NCBI GenBank assembly: GCA_963675365.2 | Contig: CAXXVA010000002.1 | Coordinates: 124,001-188,000, forward strand | Direction: 5' to 3' | Length of the DNA stretch: 64,000 nt | From: CAXXOK01 sp963675365 | GTDB lineage: Bacteria > Bacillota > Clostridia > Christensenellales > Aristaeellaceae | Shown: in pieces, positions 16,327 through 25,027 of the stretch | Position numbering within the stretch: the first letter of the stretch is position 1 | Layout: each line of letters opens with the position of its first letter | Program-made: the position numbers and the translations under genes | Notes under the pieces: model-generated | Seen by the model: the letters and a program-made list of their open reading frames with translations, nothing else | The model's database searches: none | Told to the model about the DNA's origin: nothing

Positions 16327-17274
16327 ATGCGCGTAACGGTGATCGGCTCGGGGCGCTGGGGTACGTTCCTGGCGTGGTACGCCGATCGGCAGGGGCATTC
16401 CGTCCGCCTGTTCGGACGCGAACAATCGCCCCGTTTTCAGGCGCTCAGGCAAAGCCGGGGCAACGATTTGGTAACGCTGACCGAAGGCGTGGAGTTTTGC
16501 TCCGCGCTGACGCGGGACACGGATCTGATTTTGATCTCCGTCTCCTCCCAGGCGCTGCGCGAGGTGCTGACCGAACACGCGGGAATGCTGCGCGGCATCC
16601 CCCTGGCGCTGTGCATGAAGGGGCTGGAAATGGGCACGGGCAAGCGCTTGTCCGTGGTGACCCGCGAGGTGCTCGGTCAAAGCCAGCCCGTCGCGGTGTG
16701 GCTGGGCCCCGGCCATGTACAGGAGTTCGTTCGCGGCGTGCCCAACTGCATGGTGATCGACTCCGACGACGAAACCCTTAAAGCCATGCTCGTGGAAGAA
16801 CTCTCCGGCGAGCTGATCCGTTTTTACTACGGGCGCGATCTGATCGGCTCGGAGATCGGCGCGGCGGCCAAAAATGTGGTCGGCATCGCCGCCGGGGTGC
16901 TGGACGGTCTGAAGCTTTCCACCCTCAAAGGCGCGCTGATGAGCCGGGGCACGCGCGAGGTCGCGCGCCTGATTCAGGCGTTGGGCGGCAACGAGCTGAG
17001 CGCTTACGGCCTGTGCCATCTGGGCGATTACGAGGCCACCGTGTTTTCCCCGTACAGCCACAACCGCCGCTTCGGCGAATGCCTGGCGACGGGCGAGCCG
17101 TATACGGAGCTTGCCGAAGGCGTGTACACCGCCGAGGCGCTGATGGACCTGGAGGCGCAGACCGGCGTGGAGCTGCCCATCTGCCGCGCGGTGTACCGGG
17201 TGCTCTACGAAAAAGCGGACATTCAAAAAACCCTTGGAAGCCTGTTTGATCGCAGTTTGAAAATGGAGTTTTGA
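16327..17274 (+). CDS. gpsA: NAD(P)-dependent glycerol-3-phosphate dehydrogenase
   Basis: 315 residues from the second of two ATGs six bases apart, chosen for its spacing from GGAGGA. The N-terminal dinucleotide motif is GSGRWG (7-12). GPGHVQEF corresponds to the usual GPSHAEE block and EIGAAAKNVVGIAAGVLDG carries the catalytic lysine. SHNRRFG near the end is the phosphate-binding block. It makes sn-glycerol 3-phosphate for phospholipid synthesis. Several family positions differ from textbook GpsA, so it is a divergent member. It heads a cluster with DUF1385, prmC and prfA. Confidence 0.85.
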   Translation: MRVTVIGSGRWGTFLAWYADRQGHSVRLFGREQSPRFQALRQSRGNDLVTLTEGVEFCSALTRDTDLILISVSSQALREVLTEHAGMLRGIPLALCMKGLEMGTGKRLSVVTREVLGQSQPVAVWLGPGHVQEFVRGVPNCMVIDSDDETLKAMLVEELSGELIRFYYGRDLIGSEIGAAAKNVVGIAAGVLDGLKLSTLKGALMSRGTREVARLIQALGGNELSAYGLCHLGDYEATVFSPYSHNRRFGECLATGEPYTELAEGVYTAEALMDLEAQTGVELPICRAVYRVLYEKADIQKTLGSLFDRSLKMEF

Positions 17275-17313
17275 CATTCACCGAGATATGACAAGGAAGG
17301 ATCAGACGACCGT

Positions 17314-18369
17314 ATGAAAGACAAGAAAGACAGAAAGGCCCGCAAGCTCGTGGATATCGGCGGACAGGCGGTGCTCGAGGGCGTGATGATGAAAGCGCCC
17401 GACGCCGTGGCCGTTGCCGTGCGCCGGCCGGACAAGACCATCGTCGTCCACCGGACGCCCTACGCTCCGCCCTCCAAAAAGCGCAAGTGGCTGGGCTGGC
17501 CGCTGGTTCGCGGCGTGGTGAACATGGGCACGATGCTGTCGCTGGGCATGTCGACCCTGCAAAAGTCCACCAACATGCTCGGGGTGCTGGACGAGGAGCC
17601 GACGAAGTTTGAACTGTGGCTCTCCAAAAAGCTCGGCAAGGGCGTGGATAAAATCGTGATGGGCACGGCGATCACCCTGGCGATCGTATTGTCGGTCGTA
17701 TTGTTCTTCGCCATCCCCGAGGCCTTTGCAAGGCTTTTAAAGGGCGTATGGGCCGACGGCAGCCTGAACTGGCTGGTCAACCTGCTTTCGGGCGTCCTGC
17801 GTATTCTGATTCTGATCGGCTATATCCTCGTGTGCTCACTGGTACCGGACGTGCGCCGCACCTTCCAGTACCACGGCGCGGAGCATAAAACCGTGTATAA
17901 CCACGAAGCCCAAAAGCCGTTAGCGCCCGAAATGGCGCAGACCTTTTCCACCCTGCACCCGCGCTGCGGCACCAGCTTTCTTTTGCTGGTGTTCGTCATC
18001 TCCATCGCCCTGTTTACGGTGGTGGGCTACCAGGGCAACGTGTACGTCTGGCGGCTGTTAAGCCGGCTGGCGCTGCTGCCGGTCGTCGCGGGCGTGAGCT
18101 ACGAAATTCTCAAACTGCTGGCGCATTCCGGCGGAACCGTCGCCCGCGCGCTGCGCTGGCCGGGCATCCAATTGCAGCGGCTGACCACCAAAGCGCCGGA
18201 CGACGGTATGCTGGAGGTCGCCATCGTGTCCATGAACGTGGCGCTGCACGGCATGCCAAAACATGCCGAACTGACCCCCGAGGGCTGGGCGATTCTGAAA
18301 AGCTACAAGGAAAGCGAGCCTGACTACGAACCCGAGGCCGAACCCGCCGGGGACAAGGCGGCGGTATGA
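17314..18369 (+). CDS. DUF1385 (YqhQ-like) membrane protein
   Basis: 351 residues. The opening block DIGGQAVLEGVMMKAP is the DUF1385 signature. Three or four membrane segments lie at about 70-90, 115-140, 155-175 and 215-260, and YHGAEHKTVYNHE with HPRCGTSF is the conserved histidine-rich central block that looks metal-binding. Function is not established. The stop overlaps the prmC start by four bases, an arrangement frequent in Firmicutes. Confidence 0.9.
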   Translation: MKDKKDRKARKLVDIGGQAVLEGVMMKAPDAVAVAVRRPDKTIVVHRTPYAPPSKKRKWLGWPLVRGVVNMGTMLSLGMSTLQKSTNMLGVLDEEPTKFELWLSKKLGKGVDKIVMGTAITLAIVLSVVLFFAIPEAFARLLKGVWADGSLNWLVNLLSGVLRILILIGYILVCSLVPDVRRTFQYHGAEHKTVYNHEAQKPLAPEMAQTFSTLHPRCGTSFLLLVFVISIALFTVVGYQGNVYVWRLLSRLALLPVVAGVSYEILKLLAHSGGTVARALRWPGIQLQRLTTKAPDDGMLEVAIVSMNVALHGMPKHAELTPEGWAILKSYKESEPDYEPEAEPAGDKAAV

Positions 18370-19199
18370 CCATACGGGAAGCCCTGCGGCTGGGCACGGA
18401 AACCCTTTCCGAGGTGCCCGACCCGCGCGTGGATACGGAGCTTTTGCTGGGTCACGAGCTGGATATGGCGCGGATGGAGCTCAAACTGAACCCCGCGCGG
18501 GAACTGGCCCCCGCACAGGAGCAGGTCTTCCTGCAAGCGCTGGAACGGCGCAGGAACAGGGAGCCGCTGCAGTACATTCTGGGCACGCAGAGCTTCTGCG
18601 GCGCCGAACTCGCCGTAAACGAAGCCGTGCTCATCCCAAGGCCGGAAACCGAAACCCTCTGCGAGCTTGCGCTCAAACGCATCGAAACGACGCAAAGCCC
18701 GACCGTGGCCGATATCTGCACGGGCAGCGGCGCGATCGCCGTCGCCGTAAAACTCGCCCGCCCGGACGCGAAGGTCTTTGCGACCGAATTAAGCCCCCAA
18801 GCCCTGTCCGTCGCTCGGGACAACGCCAAACGAAACGGCGCGGACATCACCTTTTTGCAAGGAGACCTCATGGAACCGTTACAGGGAAAAACGTTTGACT
18901 GCATCCTCTCCAACCCGCCCTATATCAAGGCGGGGGATTTGGATACCCTCCAGCCCGAAGTGCGCAAGGAGCCGCGCATGGCGCTGGACGGCGGAGCGGA
19001 CGGCCTGCGCTTTTACCGCAGGCTCGCAACAGACGCGCCCCGCTGTTTAAAGCGCGGCGGCAGCCTGTTTCTGGAGCTTGGCGACGGGCAGGCGCAGCCT
19101 GTATCCGCGCTGGTTTCCGCCGCCGGGTTTACGGGCGTGCGCGTCCACAACGACCTGTTCGGAAAGCCCCGCGTTTTGGAGGCGCTGCTGTACCCGTAG
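18366..19199 (+). CDS. prmC: release factor glutamine methyltransferase
   Basis: 277 residues. PRPETE (91-96), the SAM loop DICTGSGAIA (116-125) and the amide-methylating motif NPPY (183-186) are all present. PrmC methylates the glutamine of the GGQ motif in RF1 and RF2. It starts inside the DUF1385 stop (ATGA) and is followed after 49 bases by prfA, its substrate, which is the classic pairing. Confidence 0.95.
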   Translation: MTIREALRLGTETLSEVPDPRVDTELLLGHELDMARMELKLNPARELAPAQEQVFLQALERRRNREPLQYILGTQSFCGAELAVNEAVLIPRPETETLCELALKRIETTQSPTVADICTGSGAIAVAVKLARPDAKVFATELSPQALSVARDNAKRNGADITFLQGDLMEPLQGKTFDCILSNPPYIKAGDLDTLQPEVRKEPRMALDGGADGLRFYRRLATDAPRCLKRGGSLFLELGDGQAQPVSALVSAAGFTGVRVHNDLFGKPRVLEALLYP

Positions 19200-19248
19200 C
19201 GTACGCATCGTTGCCATCCGATCCCATACGACGTAAAGGAGCACAGCG

Positions 19249-20326
19249 ATGTTTGACAAGTTTGATTTTATTCTTTCCCGGCACCAGGAGCTTACCGAGG
19301 CCGTCAGCCAGCCGGAGATTATCGCCGACGCCGAGAAATACCAGACCCTCTCTAAAAGAGCTTGCCGCCCTCACCCCGCAGGCGGAGGCGTGGAAAACCT
19401 ATCAGGATACCCTCTCCCAGATTCAGGAAGCCAAAGAAATGCTCGATCTGCCCGACATGGCCGATATGGCGGCCGACGAGCTCAAACGCCTTGAGGCGCT
19501 TAAGGACGAGCAGGAAAACGAGCTGCGCCTGCTGCTGATCCCCAAAGACCCCGACGACGACCGCAGCGTGGTGATGGAAATCCGCCAGGGCGCGGGCGGA
19601 GACGAGGCGGCGCTGTTCGGCGCGATCCTTTTGCGCATGTACTCGCGCTTTGCCGAGCGCCATCGCCTGAAGCTCGAACCCGTCAGCTATAACATGACCG
19701 AGCTCGGCGGCGTGAAGGAAGCGGTATTCAACATCAAGGGCAAGGGCGCCTACAGCAGGCTCAAGTTTGAAAGCGGCGTCCACCGCGTGCAGCGCGTGCC
19801 CTCGACCGAGTCCTCCGGACGCATCCACACCTCCACCGCGACCGTGGCCGTGTTGCCGGAAGCCGAGGATGTGGAAATCAACATCGACCCGCAGGACCTG
19901 CGCATCGACGTGTACCGGTCCTCCGGCCACGGCGGCCAGTGCGTCAACACCACCGACTCCGCCGTGCGCATCACGCACATCCCCACCGGCCTGGTGGTCA
20001 CCTGCCAGGATGAGAAAAGCCAGATCAAAAACCGCGCCAAAGCCATGATGGTTTTGAAAACCCGCCTTTACCAGAAGATGCGCGACGAAAAGGACGCCGA
20101 ATACGCCGCGCACCGGCGCGGGCAGGTGGGCACGGGCGATCGCTCCGAGCGCGTCCGCACCTACAACTTCCCGCAGGGGCGCGTGACCGACCACCGCCTG
20201 AGCGGGGCCGACGACGCCCGCAAGAACTTCAATATCGACGCGATTACCGACGGCGACCTGGACGAGCTCATCGACGCGCTGACCCTGCAGGATCAGGCCG
20301 AAAAGCTCAAGGAAATCGGAGCGTAA
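19249..20326 (+). CDS. prfA: peptide chain release factor 1, with a +1 frameshift as given
   Basis: RF1, ending stop codons UAA and UAG. The true start is the ATG at 19249 behind AAGGAG (MFDKFDFILSRHQELTEAV), but that frame runs into nonsense after TCT AAA AGA at 19351 and stops at 19494. The rest of RF1 continues in the next frame from about 19358 to 20326. Reading TCT AAA GAG (three As instead of four at 19354-19357) restores a normal protein of about 358 residues. The codon-recognition tripeptide is P-S-T (in RVPSTESSGRIHTS) and GGQ is intact. RF1 is normally essential, so an indel in the sequence or recoding is more likely than loss. Confidence 0.9.
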
Positions 20327-20328
20327 GC

Positions 20329-21363
20329 GTGCGTACCCGCATCAGCCCGCCCACGGACAGGGAGATCCGCAAAGCCGCCAAATTGCTTTTGGACGGCGAG
20401 CTCGTCGCCTTTCCCACCGAGACCGTTTACGGTCTGGGCGCCAACGCGCTGAACGCGGACGCGGTTCAAAAGATTTTCACCGCCAAGGACCGCCCGGCGG
20501 ATAACCCACTGATCGTGCACGTCGCCAGCGCCGGCGCGGCCGAAACGCTCTGCCATATGACCGACGACGCCCGTGCGCTCATGACCGCGTTCTGGCCGGG
20601 CCCACTGACCCTGTTATTACCGAAGAAACCTGTAATCCCGGCCGTGACCAACGCGGGGCTAAAAAGCGTCGCCGTGCGCATGCCGGATCACCCGGTGGCG
20701 CTTAAGCTGCTCAAAGCAAGCGGCCTGCCCGTCGCCGCGCCCAGCGCCAACCGCAGCGGCAGACCCAGCCCCACCACCGCCCGGCACGTGTGGGACGATA
20801 TGCACGGCAGAATCCCCATGATTCTGGACGGCGGTCCCTGCCGCGTGGGGCTTGAATCCACGGTGCTTGACATGACGGGGGACACCCCCGCCATCGTGCG
20901 CCCCGGCGGGGTGACGCTTGAGATGCTTTCCGCCGTACTGCCCGGCGTGCGCGTGGCCGAGACCGCTATGCGCGAGCTGAAATCCGGAGAGGTCGCCGTA
21001 AGCCCCGGCATGCGGCACACCCATTACGCGCCCAAAGGCGAGCTTACGCTGGTCGAGGGCGAGCCCGGCAGGGTGGAGGCCGAATGCAAGCGGCTGCACC
21101 AAAATGCAAAAACGGCCGGCAAACGGGCCTGCCTGCTGGTCGCCAAGGAACGCCTGCCGGTTTACGAAGGCCTTGAAACCTACACGCTTGGCAGCCTCCA
21201 GGCGCCCGAGACCATCGCCCACACGCTGTTTGCGGCGCTTCGGCAGATGGACGACGACGGGATTGAAGTAATCGTCTGTGAGGCGGTGGATGCCTCCGGC
21301 ATCGGCCTTGCGGTCATGAACCGGCTGCGCCGCGCCGCGGGCTTCCGCGTCGTCAGGGTTTAA
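20329..21363 (+). CDS. tsaC: threonylcarbamoyl-AMP synthase (Sua5/TsaC)
   Basis: 344 residues with a GTG start two bases after the prfA stop; GGAG lies eight bases upstream. The YrdC core (1-200) has FPTETVYGLGANA and KDRPADNPLIVH, the ATP and substrate site; SANRSGRPSPTTA follows. After a linker with PGMRHTHYAPK, the C-terminal Sua5 domain (about 230-344) is present, so this is the long form. It makes threonylcarbamoyl-AMP for the t6A modification of tRNA, fitting the translation-related neighbours. Confidence 0.93.
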   Translation: MRTRISPPTDREIRKAAKLLLDGELVAFPTETVYGLGANALNADAVQKIFTAKDRPADNPLIVHVASAGAAETLCHMTDDARALMTAFWPGPLTLLLPKKPVIPAVTNAGLKSVAVRMPDHPVALKLLKASGLPVAAPSANRSGRPSPTTARHVWDDMHGRIPMILDGGPCRVGLESTVLDMTGDTPAIVRPGGVTLEMLSAVLPGVRVAETAMRELKSGEVAVSPGMRHTHYAPKGELTLVEGEPGRVEAECKRLHQNAKTAGKRACLLVAKERLPVYEGLETYTLGSLQAPETIAHTLFAALRQMDDDGIEVIVCEAVDASGIGLAVMNRLRRAAGFRVVRV

Positions 21364-21416
21364 CAAACCTGTTTTCGAGACATAATACCAAATACCCCGA
21401 TAAGGAGGGACACGCA

Positions 21417-21701
21417 ATGGCGGACATTCTGCTGGATATCACGCCCTTTGAGGAAAAAATCTCCCTGCACAGTTATCTGAAGGACAACTTGAAATTCCCG
21501 TTCTATTACGGGGCGAACCTCGACGCGCTGTACGACGAGCTTGCAAGCATCGACCACCCGGTGCAGATCGCGCTCACGTTTCACGATCATCCCATCACCG
21601 GGCACGAACGCTATATCCCGCGCATGGTCGAGGTCTTCAAAGCCGCGGCGCAGGACAACTACAATATCAGGCTGACCGTTACGGAAGCCGAAGCGAAATA
21701 G
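21417..21701 (+). CDS. barstar-like ribonuclease inhibitor family protein
   Basis: 94 residues. The barstar fold signature is seen: a first strand, then LKDNLKFPFYYGANLDALYDEL, split around the G-x-N-L-D-A-L core that binds barnase in the family, and a C-terminal strand. No barnase-type ribonuclease gene is in the window. The start ATG follows AAGGAGG. It sits 53 bases after tsaC and 14 before the HerA-like ATPase gene. Barstar-like proteins can be immunity proteins or have other partners; the partner here is unknown. Confidence 0.85.
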   Translation: MADILLDITPFEEKISLHSYLKDNLKFPFYYGANLDALYDELASIDHPVQIALTFHDHPITGHERYIPRMVEVFKAAAQDNYNIRLTVTEAEAK

Positions 21702-21715
21702 CAGGAGGCTGTATT

Positions 21716-23563
21716 ATGATACTGGATGGAAAGCTATGGGTAGGTACGGCGGCGCACGCGCCGGTATGCCTGGAACCGCAGATGGCCAACCGCCACGGGC
21801 TGATCGCCGGGGCGACCGGCACGGGCAAGACCATCACGCTCAAGGTGATGGCGGAAGGTTTTTCCGCCATGGGCGTGCCGGTGTTTGTAAGCGACGTCAA
21901 GGGCGATCTGTCCGGTATGGTCCGCCCGGGGGAGAACACCGACGCCCTGGCCGCGCGGCTGATCGCCACGGGCGTGGACCGCTTTTCGTTTGAGGCCTTC
22001 CCCACGGAGTTCTGGGACGTATACGGCGAGCAGGGGTACCCCGTGCGCACCACCGTCAGCGAGATGGGGCCGCTGCTTTTATCCAGGCTCTTAAGCCTCA
22101 ACGAAACGCAGGCGGGCGTGCTGAGTATGCTGTTTCGCATCGCGGACGATGAAAACATGCTGCTTTTAGACCTAAAGGACTTAAAGGCCATGCTGGTCTA
22201 CGCGGGCGAGAACGCCGACCGCTATACCCTGAACTACGGCAACATCGCCAAGGCGACCGTCGGTGCCATCCAGCGCGCCGTGGCGGTGCTGGAGGATCAG
22301 GGCGGCGACAAGTTCTTCGGAGAACCGGCGCTGGAAATCTCGGACTGGCTGCGCCAGGACGAGGAGGGCCGCGGCGTTATCAACATTCTGGCCGCCGACA
22401 AGCTGTTCCGCAATCCCCTGATGTACTCCACGTTCCTTTTATGGGTGCTTTCCGAGCTTTATGAAACCCTGCCCGAGCAGGGCGACGGCGAGAAGCCCCG
22501 CATCGTGTTCTTCTTTGACGAGGCGCACCTTTTATTCAACAACTGCCCCAAAGCGCTGATGGACAAGATCGAGCAGATCGTCCGGCTGATCCGTTCCAAG
22601 GGCGTTGGCGTGTACTTCGTCACCCACAATCCCGCCGACGTGCCCATGAACATTCTGGGCCAGCTCGGCAACCGCGTGCAGCACGCGCTGCGGGCCTTTA
22701 CGCCCATGGACCAGAAGGGCGTCAAAGTCGCCGCCGATACCTTCCGCCAGAACCCGGCGTTTGATACCGAAGACGTGATCACCAAGCTCGGCACGGGCGA
22801 GGCGCTGGTGTCGTTCCTGGATGAAAAGGGCGCGCCGCAGATGGTGACCCGCGCGCTGATCCTGCCGCCGCAGAGTATCATGGGCACCATTGATCCGGCG
22901 CTGCGCCAGACCTTTATCGATACCGGCGCGTTCGCCGGGGTATACGATATGCCTATCGACCGCCAGAGCGCTTACGAATACCTGGCCGCGTCCATGAATT
23001 TGGGCCGTCAGGCAGCGCCCGCTCCCGCTCCGGTGGAGCCCGCCCCCGCGTTCACCGCCGTGCCCGTCGCGCCTGCCGTGCAGGCAGCAGCGCCGCAGGC
23101 ACCTTCCTTCATGGTATTCGATCCCGCGACCGGCGGTTATCAGGCCCGGGAGATTCCGGCGATGGCCGTCGCGCAGGAGGCCGCGCCCGCACCCGCGACC
23201 CAACTGGTGCAAAGCACGCAGCAGAGCGTGCTGGTGCTTGATCCCGCCACCGGGCAGTATGTGCGCAGGGACATGACCCTGGTGCTCGACCCCGCCACGG
23301 GCCAGTATGCGCCGGTGCTTTCCCAAGACGAAAAGAAAGCCGCCGCGCAGGCGCAGAAGGACCGGCTTAAGGCACAGCGCGAGGCCGAAAAGGCCGAGCG
23401 CCGCCAGCACATGGACGATCTGCGCGAGGAGCGCGCCCAACGCGCCCGCAAGAACGACAGCATCTTAGGCCGCGTACAGAACACCGCCATCTCCACCGCC
23501 ACCCGCACCGTGGTCAGCCAACTGACGCGCGGAATCTTAGGCGGATTGATTGGGAAGAAATAA
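21716..23563 (+). CDS. HerA-like / DUF853 P-loop ATPase
   Basis: 615 residues. Walker A GATGTGKT (about 32-39) and Walker B FFFDEAHLL, with VSDVKGDLSGM and THNPADVP between and after, are the marks of the DUF853 (YjgR) HerA-type ATPases. The C-terminal third is unlike the core: low-complexity Ala/Pro sequence with three copies of DPATGxY (in FDPATGGY, LDPATGQYV and LDPATGQYA), then a charged coiled coil rich in Arg/Lys/Glu and a hydrophobic end. The natural role of DUF853 proteins is unclear. The stop codon lies at the outer edge of a long palindromic repeat. Confidence 0.88.
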   Translation: MILDGKLWVGTAAHAPVCLEPQMANRHGLIAGATGTGKTITLKVMAEGFSAMGVPVFVSDVKGDLSGMVRPGENTDALAARLIATGVDRFSFEAFPTEFWDVYGEQGYPVRTTVSEMGPLLLSRLLSLNETQAGVLSMLFRIADDENMLLLDLKDLKAMLVYAGENADRYTLNYGNIAKATVGAIQRAVAVLEDQGGDKFFGEPALEISDWLRQDEEGRGVINILAADKLFRNPLMYSTFLLWVLSELYETLPEQGDGEKPRIVFFFDEAHLLFNNCPKALMDKIEQIVRLIRSKGVGVYFVTHNPADVPMNILGQLGNRVQHALRAFTPMDQKGVKVAADTFRQNPAFDTEDVITKLGTGEALVSFLDEKGAPQMVTRALILPPQSIMGTIDPALRQTFIDTGAFAGVYDMPIDRQSAYEYLAASMNLGRQAAPAPAPVEPAPAFTAVPVAPAVQAAAPQAPSFMVFDPATGGYQAREIPAMAVAQEAAPAPATQLVQSTQQSVLVLDPATGQYVRRDMTLVLDPATGQYAPVLSQDEKKAAAQAQKDRLKAQREAEKAERRQHMDDLREERAQRARKNDSILGRVQNTAISTATRTVVSQLTRGILGGLIGKK

Positions 23564-23740
23564 GTTATTTCATACGAACCCAAACCTTTTTCACCCCTAT
23601 CTTGCGTCGTCTTTTACCCGCGCTCTGTGTCGCGAGATCTCGACATAGCGCCGCTATGCCTTCGCTCTCGCTTCTTGACCGCGAATAAAATACTCGCAAT
23701 CTATCCGGCGAAAAACTTCGGATTCGCATGAAATATTCTA
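23561..23740. repeat. palindromic repeat family B, copy 1
   Basis: About 180 bp. Left arm (23562-23595) and right arm (23708-23740) share ATTTCATrCGAA and TTTTTCrCC in inverted orientation. The centre CATAGCGCCGCTATG (23644-23658) is a perfect short palindrome. The TAA stop of the DUF853 gene lies in the left arm. No gene I can support lies in 23564-23991. Confidence 0.75.
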
Positions 23741-23809
23741 GGCTTAGGCAGAGATGTGGGGAAGGGTCTCCCGGATTTGCTGGCAATGAGCACGATCAAT
23801 CGTAAACAG

Positions 23810-23974
23810 CAGGCAAACGCTGGGGGGAGACCATGAGAGATGACGAATCGGATTTTTGTCGGATTGGGTTTGCGCGGCTCGAAGTCGTAGCAGCGCTACG
23901 TCGAGGGCAGAGCGGGCCCAAGCTGGCGGAAATCAGAACGTCAGATCGCGTGGGCTATCATCAGCATTTGCCTG
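23810..23974. repeat. palindromic repeat family B, copy 2
   Basis: 165 bp with outer arms CAGGCAAACGCTG (23810-23822) and CAGCATTTGCCTG (23962-23974) and central palindrome GTAGCAGCGCTAC (23887-23899). Its interior closely resembles copy 5 at 39143-39309 (GGATTTTTGTC, GGGTTTGCG, CTGGCGGAAAT shared). Confidence 0.75.
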
Positions 23975-23991
23975 AAAAGAAGGGATAATAC

Positions 23992-24873
23992 ATGGCACGA
24001 TACCAGTATAAATACAGAAGACCGCAGAAGCGCAAGACGCGCATGGGACGGGTGCTGTTTGTGATTGTGCTGGTTTTGGCGCTTGCCTATCCGTTCTTCG
24101 AGGCGTTTCACATCAACGTGCAGGAGCACACCACAAGTCTGCAAAACCTGCCGACGTCGCTGCGCAACTTAAAGATCGTTTTTGTGTCCGATATCCACCA
24201 GAACCTGTGGGACAGCCAGGCGCGCACCGATAAGATCGTCAAGATCATCAACGGTCTGAGCGCCGATCTGGTGCTGCTGGGCGGCGATTACGCATCGGAC
24301 CCGGACGGTGCCATCGCGTTTTTTGAAAACCTGCCGCTCATTCAGGCGCGGCTTGGTGCGTTCGGCGTGCTGGGCAACAAGGACCGGTCGGAATCCAACG
24401 TGGAAAGGCGCAATCTCACCCAGGCCATGAAGGACGCGGGGGTCACCCCGCTGGTCAACGAAGTTACCTCCATCAAGGTGGGGCAGAGCACCCTGTACAT
24501 CGCGGGTGTGGACGACCTGCAGACAGGCGGGGCGGACGTCGACACCGTCGCGGCGCAGGTGAGCGCGGATGATTTCGTGATTCTGCTTGGGCATAACCCG
24601 GAAATACTCGACGACGCGGTGAGAGCGCTGGATAAAAACGGCAAGACCCACTGGTACGATCTGGCACTGTTCGGGCATACGCACGGCGGGCAGATCGTGC
24701 TGTTCGGCACGCCGCTTCTGTACACCTTCAAGCAGGAAACGGCCTCGCGTTACCTGTCCGGCTGGATCAACGAAAACCGCGCGGAAATCCTGGTCTCCAA
24801 CGGCGTGGGAACCTCGATTGTGCCGATGAGATTGTTTGCTCCGGCGCAGATACATCTCATCAGACTCAGGTAA
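23992..24873 (+). CDS. membrane-anchored metallophosphoesterase
   Basis: 293 residues. A basic N-terminus precedes one membrane helix at about 18-38, so the enzyme domain is outside. Calcineurin-like metal-binding blocks are in order: FVSDIHQN, GGDYASD, GVLGNKD, LLGHNPE and FGHTHGGQ (the first normally carries D-x-H). It belongs to the YaeI/YkuE-like group whose substrates are cell-envelope phosphoesters in some members; the substrate here is unknown. It stands between repeats, with the start 17 bases after family B copy 2. Confidence 0.88.
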   Translation: MARYQYKYRRPQKRKTRMGRVLFVIVLVLALAYPFFEAFHINVQEHTTSLQNLPTSLRNLKIVFVSDIHQNLWDSQARTDKIVKIINGLSADLVLLGGDYASDPDGAIAFFENLPLIQARLGAFGVLGNKDRSESNVERRNLTQAMKDAGVTPLVNEVTSIKVGQSTLYIAGVDDLQTGGADVDTVAAQVSADDFVILLGHNPEILDDAVRALDKNGKTHWYDLALFGHTHGGQIVLFGTPLLYTFKQETASRYLSGWINENRAEILVSNGVGTSIVPMRLFAPAQIHLIRLR

Positions 24874-24910
24874 CAAGCCGGCCCATAAGGCGCGATCTGC
24901 GTTGTCAGCT
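24874..24910 (+). repeat. family A repeat, single arm (copy 4)
   Basis: Begins right after the metallophosphoesterase stop. CAAGCCGGCCCATAAGGC and ATCTGCGTTGTC match the left arm of the copy at 29596. The right arm is missing. Confidence 0.5.
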
Positions 24911-24942
24911 GTTGCGGCCCCGCCCGACATTCTTTGATACGC

Positions 24943-24968
24943 AAAAGCCGCGCATTGCGCGGCTTTTT
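24943..24968. terminator. bidirectional terminator (family C copy 2)
   Basis: AAAAGCCGCGC ATT GCGCGGCTTTTT, flanked by A and T runs, between convergent metallophosphoesterase and pyk genes. The following segment GTTCAGGGGCAGTGCCCCTG (24975 on) recurs near 15239 and, inverted, near 45570. Confidence 0.85.
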
Positions 24969-25027
24969 ATTGGAGTTCAGGGGCAGTGCCCCTGATCAGG
25001 GTTATAGGGATGAAATCCTTATCATTC

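Noticed and set aside
15715..17277. Long open frame on the minus strand antisense to the phosphatase and gpsA genes
   Set aside because: It lies wholly opposite recognisable genes in a GC-rich genome, where such frames are common by chance, and has low-complexity His/Gln-rich content.
19211..19357. Upstream start of prfA in the downstream frame
   Set aside because: Reading 19211-19357 in that frame gives a non-RF1 sequence, whereas the other frame from 19249 gives a perfect RF1 N-terminus.
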